A program made the position numbers and the translations under genes. Shown piece by piece: positions 1 to 4,755 of a DNA stretch of 5,372 nucleotides. A model generated the notes under the pieces. The model did no database searches, was not told the origin of the DNA, and worked only from the letters and a program-made list of their open reading frames with translations. Position 1 is the first letter of the stretch; every line of letters begins with the position of its first letter. Source of the DNA: an uncultured Parvimonas sp. (GTDB lineage: Bacteria > Bacillota > Clostridia > Tissierellales > Peptoniphilaceae); the NCBI GenBank assembly GCA_902470455.1, contig CABRGI010000071.1, positions 1-5,372 on the forward strand, written 5' to 3'.

Positions 1-72
1 AACTTGCCCCTGACCGATTGGAATTAAGCACATTGAAATACTTAAAACAATAGCTGAAATTTTTTTCTTCAT
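1..72 (-). CDS. N-terminus of a secreted or membrane protein (partial, function unknown)
   Basis: Only the first 24 codons lie inside the window; the gene continues beyond base 1. The peptide begins MKKKISAIVLSISMC and runs on to IPIGQGQV. This is a positively charged start (three lysines) followed by a hydrophobic stretch of about 16 residues, the classic form of a Sec signal peptide or a single N-terminal membrane anchor. A cysteine sits at residue 15, but the residue before it is methionine, so it does not fit a normal lipobox. The start codon at 72 is supported by a GGAGGA ribosome binding site (bases 77-82, complement) five bases upstream, and by a good promoter further upstream. Nothing of the mature protein is visible, so no function can be given. 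Confidence 0.7.
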   Translation of the reverse strand, partial: MKKKISAIVLSISMCLIPIGQGQV

Positions 73-93
73 ATAATCCTCCGATATAATATT

Positions 94-118
94 TGATATG
101 AAATAATTTTCAATATCA
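94..118 (-). other. Stem-loop at the 5' end of the predicted leader
   Basis: Read on the minus strand this can fold as TGATAT / ATATCA, a one-base T bulge, then GAAA / TTTC around a 4-base ATTA loop, giving ten base pairs in all. The predicted transcription start (about 118) falls on the outer edge of the stem. The structure could therefore be a 5' cap-like stem that protects the mRNA, or in DNA form an operator overlapping the start site. The region is AT-rich, so chance pairing cannot be excluded. Confidence 0.4.
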
Positions 119-124
119 TTTAAA

Positions 125-154
125 ATTATATTATATACTAATATATTTAGTCAA
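125..154 (-). promoter_or_regulatory. Sigma-A-type promoter for the signal-peptide gene
   Basis: Minus-strand reading gives TTGACT (-35, bases 149-154) and TATAAT (-10, bases 125-130), separated by 18 bases. The start of transcription should be near base 118, leaving a leader of about 46 bases before the ATG at 72. A second TATAAT lies between the boxes, but its 13-base spacing is too short. The fit to consensus is strong, although the surrounding DNA is very AT-rich. Confidence 0.65.
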
Positions 155-195
155 GTATTTTAAAAAATTTTTCGCTAGTTTACTTTATATTCAAC

Positions 196-242
196 AAAAA
201 AAGAGCGGATTTTGAGATTAAAACCTCTAGTCAGCTCTTTTT
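196..242 (-). terminator. Rho-independent terminator of the GNAT/hydrolase operon
   Basis: On the minus strand, 20 bases past the stop of the carbon-nitrogen hydrolase gene, AAAAAGAGC pairs with GCTCTTTTT and is followed by further T residues (seven Ts, complement of 196-202). The interior is an imperfect extended stem that includes GAG/CTC pairing around a GTTTTAAT loop. The A-run/T-run symmetry means it could also stop plus-strand transcription, but no plus-strand gene runs into it. Confidence 0.75.
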
Positions 243-262
243 CTAAATTTCAGAATATTTTT

Positions 263-976
263 TTATATCTCAACGATTAAAATATCTTCTTTATTCAATT
301 CTAAACTCTTTTCAATTTTTCCGTTTTTAAAATAATATGCCCCTCCAACACTTATTGGCTCGTCTTTTGTAATTGAATTTACTAAAAGCACATTATCCGA
401 TGCTAATTTAGATTGCCTTGCATAATCATATTGTTCAGTATTTTCCCATTCATCTTTTGTAAAATTACAATAAACAGGCCAAAGTAAAATTCCATTTGTT
501 TTAAACTTTTCAGGGCAAATCCACATATCTCCGCATAGTGCAATTTTAAATTCTCTATCCTTATAAATAAATGTATCTGAGATCTCTCCCTCACAATAAT
601 GTTCATCTGTAATTGAATATTCTTTCCAATTTTTACTAATTCTTCTATAATTATGGATTATTTTTCCTTTTTCAATCACTACAAAAGAAGAATAAATATT
701 TTCTCTTTCTCTTTCAATATATCCGACACCAAGATCAATATTGTATTTTTCACTAAGATTTTTTAATTTTTCCATTATAACAGAATTTTTTGTAATTGCA
801 ATGTCTTTATCTATTTCATAATTCCAAGAAAGAGAGTCAAAGCCTTGTAAAAAAGTTTCTCCAAAACAAAGTAAATCTACTTTCCCATTAGCAGAGATAA
901 TTGCCTTTTCTATTTTTTCAATATTATATTCAATTTTTCCATTTTTAAATTCATAAGAAACTAATCCTATTTTCAT
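263..976 (-). CDS. Carbon-nitrogen hydrolase (nitrilase superfamily)
   Basis: This is a 237-residue cytoplasmic protein of the nitrilase/amidase superfamily, whose members hydrolyse amide or nitrile C-N bonds with a Glu-Lys-Cys triad. Visible landmarks are Glu40 in CFGETFLQGFD (the conserved glutamate), Cys148 in IALCGDMWICPE (nucleophile elbow), and the C-terminal block EWENTEQYDYARQSKLASDN ending in LLVNS, which matches the usual 'W...RA.EN...V..N' region. The tyrosine-arginine motif is YRRISKNWKE: the position normally held by the catalytic lysine (Y-R-K) is Arg112, with Lys115 and Lys118 close by. The length is slightly below the 260-280 usual for the family. A GGAG site (982-985, complement) precedes the ATG. 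It is the second gene of an operon, 10 bases after the GNAT gene, and is followed by a terminator. The substrate cannot be told from sequence. Confidence 0.88.
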   Translation of the reverse strand: MKIGLVSYEFKNGKIEYNIEKIEKAIISANGKVDLLCFGETFLQGFDSLSWNYEIDKDIAITKNSVIMEKLKNLSEKYNIDLGVGYIERERENIYSSFVVIEKGKIIHNYRRISKNWKEYSITDEHYCEGEISDTFIYKDREFKIALCGDMWICPEKFKTNGILLWPVYCNFTKDEWENTEQYDYARQSKLASDNVLLVNSITKDEPISVGGAYYFKNGKIEKSLELNKEDILIVEI

Positions 977-986
977 AATATCTCCA

Positions 987-1472
987 TTAAAATATTTTTG
1001 ACATCATATACTCATCAATATATTTGCCATTTACATACATTGTCTTTTTCTTAATTCCCTCTATAGCAAATCCGCTTTTTTCATAAAGTCTTATGGCTAC
1101 TTTATTGTCACATTCAACTGTAAGTTCTAGTCTTATAATCTCATTTTGTATTGCCCATTCGTCAAGTTTTTGAAATAGTTTAGTTCCTATTTTTCTGTTG
1201 CAATAGTCTTTTTGTATTCCAATTACAATATAAGCAGTATGTCTTATTCTTCTAAAAGCCCCTCTTTGGGCAGATAAAAAGCCTACTATTTCTCCGTCCT
1301 CTATCGCACCTAAGAATAAATTATTTTCATCTTTTAAATTTTTTACAATTTTTTCCTCATTCCAAACTCTTTCATCAGGTTCAAACATCATAAAATCTGT
1401 TTCGCTGTCAATAATTTTTAAACAATCATAAAAATCTTTAGCATCTGTATATTTTAATTTTCTAATTTCCAT
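987..1472 (-). CDS. GNAT-family N-acetyltransferase
   Basis: A 161-residue single-domain acetyltransferase of the GNAT fold, which moves an acetyl group from acetyl-CoA to an amine. Motif A is YIVIGIQKDYCNRKIGTKLF (residues 81-100), and motif B is the block LELTVECDNKVAIRLYEKSGF (115-135), with the typical 'N..AI.LYEK.GF' ending. The C-terminal part, VNGKYIDEYMMSKI, resembles amino-acid or antibiotic N-acetyltransferases of the YhhY/phosphinothricin type, but the substrate is unknown. A longer frame begins at 1484 (four extra residues, MEEF). I prefer the ATG at 1472 because GGAGGA lies at the right distance before it and overlaps that upstream ATG, while the upstream ATG has no Shine-Dalgarno sequence. 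It is first in an operon with the carbon-nitrogen hydrolase. The CoA-loop glycine pattern is weakened (see findings). Confidence 0.88.
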   Translation of the reverse strand: MEIRKLKYTDAKDFYDCLKIIDSETDFMMFEPDERVWNEEKIVKNLKDENNLFLGAIEDGEIVGFLSAQRGAFRRIRHTAYIVIGIQKDYCNRKIGTKLFQKLDEWAIQNEIIRLELTVECDNKVAIRLYEKSGFAIEGIKKKTMYVNGKYIDEYMMSKIF

Positions 1473-1509
1473 AAATTCCTCCATTTTTTAAGTTTCATTT
1501 AATATAAAT

Positions 1510-1518
1510 ATTTTATCA
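1510..1518 (-). promoter_or_regulatory. Probable extended -10 promoter element of the GNAT/hydrolase operon
   Basis: The minus-strand reading is TGATAAAAT: an extended -10 (TGn plus TAAAAT) like the one before the HAD gene. No convincing -35 box stands 17-18 bases upstream (only a TTTTAT-like sequence), which is tolerated for extended -10 promoters. Transcription would start near 1503, giving a leader of about 30 bases. The call is weak because the DNA is so AT-rich. Confidence 0.4.
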
Positions 1519-1545
1519 TATAAGTAGTATTTATAAAAATAAATT

Positions 1546-1574
1546 TTGTGTTTTTTTTGTTTTTGTAGTATAAT
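1546..1574 (+). promoter_or_regulatory. Putative promoter of the S9 peptidase gene
   Basis: TATAAT at 1569-1574 is a perfect -10 box. The best -35 at 17-base spacing is TTGTGT (1546-1551), which keeps only the TTG core. Transcription would begin near 1581, leaving about 68 leader bases. It stands back-to-back with the operon promoter on the other strand. Confidence 0.5.
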
Positions 1575-1587
1575 CAAATTGCAAGGT

Positions 1588-1619
1588 ATTTTCATTAGAA
1601 AAATTAAAACAATGAAAAT
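1588..1619 (+). repeat. Perfect 9-bp inverted repeat in the peptidase leader
   Basis: ATTTTCATT (1588-1596) and AATGAAAAT (1611-1619) are exact reverse complements separated by 14 bases. They lie just after the predicted transcription start and before the ribosome binding site. This may be a 5' stem-loop in the mRNA or a two-fold operator site. Base composition makes a chance repeat possible. Confidence 0.4.
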
Positions 1620-1648
1620 TATTGTGAATTTTTGTTTAAGGAGGCAAT

Positions 1649-3640
1649 ATGAAAAGTATAAAAATTGATGAATTTAAAAACTTTAAGTTTTTAGGAAATT
1701 TACATTTAAGTAAAGATGAAAAAAATCTATTCTACACAGTTTCTAATATGAATTTAGAAAAGAATTCTTATGAGCATAGAATTTATAAAATGGATTTAGA
1801 AACTAAAAAATCTTTCGTTTTTACTAATGGTGCTAGGGAAAGTTCTTTTATTGAGCTTTTAGACGGTTCTATTCTTTTTGCAAGTGATAGAGAAGGCAAA
1901 AAAGACGATTCGGATTCAACTAAATTTTATAAAATATGTACTTCCGGTGGCGAAGCTGTTTTAGACTTTACTATTCCTGCTTTAGTAAATACAATAAAAC
2001 AAATTAATGAGGATGAATTTTTAGTTTTAGCTAATTTTAACAGAACAAAAGAATTGGAAAAAATAGAAAAAGAATCAAAAAAGGAAGATAGTAAAGAAGA
2101 AAACAAAGAAAAATTATATGATGATTCTAAAGATTATCTTGTTGCAACTGAAATTCCTTTCTGGGGAAATAATATAGGTTTTACTAACGAAAACAGAAGC
2201 AGACTTTATCTTTTCAACAAAAAAACTTCTGAATTCATCCCATTAAGTGATGATATTACCGATATTTACGGTTTAGAATTAAATGAAGATAAGACTAAAG
2301 CTGTATTTATCACAACATCTTATACAGGAAAAATGCCACTTGTAAATGAGGTTAAAATTTTAGATATTAAAACTAAAGTGGTTGATATTTTAGCAAAAGA
2401 TTATGCTTTTGAATATGTAAACTTTATAGATAATGAAAATATCATAGCTAAAGCCACAGATATGAAAGAATATGGTTTGAATGAAAATTCAAATATCTAT
2501 ATTATAAACATTGCGGAAAAATCTTTTGAAAAAATTGTAAATGACAATTTTGATATGTGTATGAACAACTCTGTTGGAACAGATATGAGATTAACAGGAG
2601 GAAAAAGCACTTTAGTTAAAGATGGATTTATGTATTTCATAAATACTGAAGTAAACAGTTCATATTTATATAAGGTTGACAAAAATGGAAATTTGGAAAG
2701 ATTGAACGAAAAATCAGGTTCAATTGACTGTTTTGATGTTTCTAAAGATGGAAAAATTTATGCAATTGCTTTAAAAGATTCCAATTTACAAGATATTTAT
2801 GAAGTATCAACAGAAGAAGAAAAAAGAATTTCTTTCCACAATGATACTACAGAATATTCACTTTCTGAAATTGAAGAAATTTCATTTACTAACGATGGAA
2901 TTGGCTTTATCGGATATGTTATGAAGCCTGTTGACTATGATCCGGAGAAAAAATATCCGGGTGTACTTCATGTTCATGGTGGTCCTAAAACTGTTTTTGG
3001 AAAAGTATTCCATCACGAAATGCAATTTTTAGCAAATAACGGATATTTTGTATTTTTCACAAATCCAAGAGGTTCTGACGGTAGAGGTAAAGAATTTGCT
3101 GATATTCGTGGAAAATATGGAGAAATTGATTTTGATGACCTAATGAAATTTACAGATGCAGTAATTAAAAACTATCCTGCGCTTGATGAAGAAAAACTTG
3201 CAATTATGGGTGGAAGTTATGGCGGTTTCATGACTAATTGGGCAATTGGACATACAAACAGATTTAAAGCTGCTTGTTCACAACGTTCAATTTCTAATAT
3301 GACTACTGAATTTTTACTTACAGATATAGGATATTATTTCATTGATGATCAAATCTCTGCATCTCCTTGGAATAATTACGAAAAATTATGGTATCATTCC
3401 CCACTTAAATATGCAAACAAGGCACAAACACCAACTCTTTTCATTCATTCAGATGAAGATTATAGATGTTGGATACCGGAGGGAATTCAAATGTTCTCTG
3501 CATTAAAATATCATGATGTACCTGCAAGACTTGTAATGTTCAAAGGTGAAAATCACGAGCTTTCAAGAAGTGGTAAACCAATGCATAGAATAAGAAGATT
3601 AAAAGAAATATTCGATTGGTTTGAAAATTATTTAAAATAA
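1649..3640 (+). CDS. S9 family serine peptidase (prolyl oligopeptidase / acylaminoacyl-peptidase type)
   Basis: A 663-residue protein with the usual size and two-part plan of peptidase family S9. The N-terminal beta-propeller spans roughly residues 10-400, and the alpha/beta-hydrolase domain roughly 405-663. In the catalytic domain I see HVHGGP (residues 441-446, oxyanion region), the nucleophile Ser523 in MGGSYGG, the acid Asp604 in IHSDEDYRCW, and His636 in GENHELSRSGKP. DYRCW and the SRSGKP tail are typical of the S9C acylaminoacyl-peptidase branch. Family members trim short peptides, often in the cytoplasm, and there is no signal peptide here. The propeller carries a Lys/Glu-rich stretch at 134-155, probably a surface loop. 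The ATG at 1649 has a full AAGGAGG (1638-1644) four bases before it. The gene appears monocistronic: its own promoter lies before it and a strong terminator follows the TAA. The exact substrate is not predictable. Confidence 0.93.
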   Translation: MKSIKIDEFKNFKFLGNLHLSKDEKNLFYTVSNMNLEKNSYEHRIYKMDLETKKSFVFTNGARESSFIELLDGSILFASDREGKKDDSDSTKFYKICTSGGEAVLDFTIPALVNTIKQINEDEFLVLANFNRTKELEKIEKESKKEDSKEENKEKLYDDSKDYLVATEIPFWGNNIGFTNENRSRLYLFNKKTSEFIPLSDDITDIYGLELNEDKTKAVFITTSYTGKMPLVNEVKILDIKTKVVDILAKDYAFEYVNFIDNENIIAKATDMKEYGLNENSNIYIINIAEKSFEKIVNDNFDMCMNNSVGTDMRLTGGKSTLVKDGFMYFINTEVNSSYLYKVDKNGNLERLNEKSGSIDCFDVSKDGKIYAIALKDSNLQDIYEVSTEEEKRISFHNDTTEYSLSEIEEISFTNDGIGFIGYVMKPVDYDPEKKYPGVLHVHGGPKTVFGKVFHHEMQFLANNGYFVFFTNPRGSDGRGKEFADIRGKYGEIDFDDLMKFTDAVIKNYPALDEEKLAIMGGSYGGFMTNWAIGHTNRFKAACSQRSISNMTTEFLLTDIGYYFIDDQISASPWNNYEKLWYHSPLKYANKAQTPTLFIHSDEDYRCWIPEGIQMFSALKYHDVPARLVMFKGENHELSRSGKPMHRIRRLKEIFDWFENYLK

Positions 3641-3654
3641 TTTAAAAATTAAAC

Positions 3655-3694
3655 AAAAAGAGCTATGTTCAATTTTATAACATAGCTCTTTTTT
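3655..3694. terminator. Bidirectional rho-independent terminator between convergent genes
   Basis: A perfect 10-bp stem, GAGCTATGTT (3660-3669) with AACATAGCTC (3679-3688), closes a 9-base loop. AAAAA on the left and TTTTTT on the right flank it, so it works on both strands. It lies 15 bases after the stop of the S9 peptidase gene and 14 bases past the end of the HAD gene coming from the other side, so it can serve both. Confidence 0.93.
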
Positions 3695-3707
3695 CATCAT
3701 AATTTAT

Positions 3708-4358
3708 TTAAAGTCCAATTCTTTTCAAGTTTTCAACAGAAATTGTATCCATTTTATAGTCAAAATCTGTAGTTATGTCAAAAAACTCTCCATTTGTTAA
3801 AGGTTCATAAACTAAAACTGTTTTTATTTCCCTTTTCTTTGCTGTTTTTAAGGGTGCTTCAGTATCATCAAAGAATATAATATCTTCAACATTTGCATTA
3901 TGCTTTTTTATTGCCCAATCATAATATCTTTCATCATCTTTTAAATATCCACAATCATCACAAGTTTGAATATAATCAAAATACTTCATAAGTCCTGTTC
4001 TTTCCAAACAATTTTTACAAAGTCCAATATTTGTAGCAGTATTTAAAGAAATTTTATAACCTTTATCCTTTAAATATTCCATTGCTTCTATTACATTTTC
4101 TTTTGCCCCGTATATTTCATCATATCCTTCTTTTACATATTTTAAATTTCTGGCATAAATTTCATCAGCAGTTAAATCAAGATTGAAATAATTTTTAATT
4201 GCTATTCCCCTTGCATAAAGTTTCTTTCCTATAAACAATTCTTTTAGCTCATCAGTCTCTTCTAAATTCATTTCTTTTAGAAAATATTTACAACTTCCAA
4301 ACCAACCACCAATTGAATCAATCAAAGTACCATCCATATCAAACATTATATACTTCAT
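3708..4358 (-). CDS. HAD-superfamily hydrolase (phosphatase-like, subfamily I)
   Basis: A 216-residue haloacid-dehalogenase-fold enzyme, likely a phosphatase for a small phosphorylated metabolite. Motif I is FDMDGTLIDS with Asp7 (nucleophile) and Asp9. Motif II is Thr107 in ISLNTAT. Motif III is Lys140 in CGYLKDDERYYDW. Motif IV is Asp164-Asp165 in IIFFDDTEAPLKTAKK. The roughly 85 residues between motifs I and II form a helical cap of the C1 type, as in phosphoglycolate phosphatase and beta-phosphoglucomutase relatives. Four cysteines form two CxxC pairs (114/117 and 133/136), which is unusual. The frame is open up to an ATG at 4430, but that start lies inside the predicted promoter, and its extra peptide does not look like HAD sequence. 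The ATG at 4358 has AGGAGG just upstream and puts motif I at the normal N-terminal position. The substrate is unknown. Confidence 0.9.
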   Translation of the reverse strand: MKYIMFDMDGTLIDSIGGWFGSCKYFLKEMNLEETDELKELFIGKKLYARGIAIKNYFNLDLTADEIYARNLKYVKEGYDEIYGAKENVIEAMEYLKDKGYKISLNTATNIGLCKNCLERTGLMKYFDYIQTCDDCGYLKDDERYYDWAIKKHNANVEDIIFFDDTEAPLKTAKKREIKTVLVYEPLTNGEFFDITTDFDYKMDTISVENLKRIGL

Positions 4359-4380
4359 AATTTCCTCCTGATAAATATAA

Positions 4381-4402
4381 TATGGTAAAATTATTTGCCA
4401 TA
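4381..4402 (-). other. Stem-loop in the HAD gene leader
   Basis: The minus-strand leader contains TATGGCAAA and TTTACCATA arms (eight pairs and one C-A mismatch) about 12 bases after the predicted transcription start near 4414. It lies upstream of the ribosome binding site and does not cover it, so mRNA protection is more likely than translation control. Confidence 0.35.
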
Positions 4403-4420
4403 AAAAACAAAGTTGCTTAT

Positions 4421-4449
4421 ATTTTATCACATTTTAATTAATATCTCAA
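4421..4449 (-). promoter_or_regulatory. Promoter of the HAD hydrolase gene (extended -10)
   Basis: Minus-strand reading gives TTGAGA (-35, bases 4444-4449), a 17-base spacer, and TAAAAT (-10, bases 4421-4426) preceded by TGA, an extended -10. Transcription should start near 4414, about 56 bases before the ATG at 4358. This places the longer alternative start at 4430 upstream of the transcript and argues against it. Confidence 0.65.
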
Positions 4450-4528
4450 ATGAACAATTATTATATTGACTATATATTAACTATTTTTTTATATTGAAAA
4501 ATTTTTTAACAAAATTATTTAAAAAGTG

Positions 4529-4557
4529 TTGACATTGAATTTCTATTATGATATAAT
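4529..4557 (+). promoter_or_regulatory. Near-ideal sigma-A promoter for the metN transcript
   Basis: TTGACA (4529-4534) and TATAAT (4552-4557) are both exact consensus, spaced by 17 bases, with TG at -15/-14 (TGATATAAT) as an extra contact. Transcription would start near 4564, about 16 bases before the aptamer. A promoter this strong suits a gene controlled downstream by a riboswitch. Confidence 0.9.
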
Positions 4558-4579
4558 TTAGCAACAATATTAAATAACA

Positions 4580-4671
4580 CTTATCCAGAGTGGCGGAGGG
4601 ACTGGCCCTGTGAAGCCCGGCAACCTGTTTTAGAATAAGGTGCTAATTCCAGCGAATATTCGGAAGATAAG
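4580..4671 (+). ncRNA. SAM-I (S-box) riboswitch aptamer
   Basis: The hallmark S-box core is present: CAGAG, then GGAGGGACTGGCCC, TGTGAAGCCCGGCAACC, AAGGTGCTAATTCC and GGAAGATAAG. Helix P1 is CTTATC (4580-4585) with GATAAG (4666-4671), and P4 is closed by TTCC (4647-4650) with GGAA (4662-4665). The P3 arm (about 4623-4641) is AT-rich and only loosely paired. The RNA binds S-adenosylmethionine, which stabilises P1. It precedes a methionine importer gene, a standard S-box target. The class is recognised from conserved sequence, and the helices were drawn by eye. Confidence 0.97.
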
Positions 4672-4708
4672 AATTTGGTTTCAAAATCTCTTATCAGAGA
4701 TTTTTTTT
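4666..4708 (+). promoter_or_regulatory. Riboswitch expression platform: antiterminator versus terminator
   Basis: The terminator is AAAATCTCT (4683-4691) with AGAGATTTT (4696-4704), a TATC loop, and a T-run to 4708. The competing antiterminator pairs GATAAGAATTT (4666-4676) with 4684-4695 (AAAT, a bulged C, TCTTATC), using the terminator loop and its 5' arm. Because GATAAG is also the 3' strand of P1, SAM binding frees the terminator and switches metN off. Low SAM releases GATAAG to form the antiterminator. Confidence 0.9.
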
Positions 4709-4755
4709 ATACCATTAAATAAAGAAGTTCCGAAAATATAGAAAAGGAGGTTTGT

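Noticed and set aside
1..72. Lipoprotein signal with Cys15 as the lipid-modified residue
   Set aside because: The residue before the cysteine is methionine and the preceding residues are I-S-M, which does not fit the [LVI]-[AST]-[GAS]-C lipobox.
403..606. 67-codon minus-strand open frame inside the hydrolase gene
   Set aside because: It lies in another frame of a clear nitrilase-family gene and shows no recognisable motif or convincing ribosome binding site.
1473..1484. Four-residue longer start for the GNAT protein at 1484
   Set aside because: No Shine-Dalgarno precedes it, and the GGAGGA serving the ATG at 1472 overlaps that upstream ATG.
2497..2682. 61-codon minus-strand open frame opposite the peptidase gene
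   Set aside because: It is antisense to a well-supported coding region and its composition looks like a shadow frame.
4466..4495. Second plus-strand promoter upstream of the riboswitch (TTGACT, 18-base spacer, TATATT)
   Set aside because: Matches of this quality are expected by chance in DNA this AT-rich, and a far better promoter (exact consensus, 17-base spacing) lies about 60 bases downstream.
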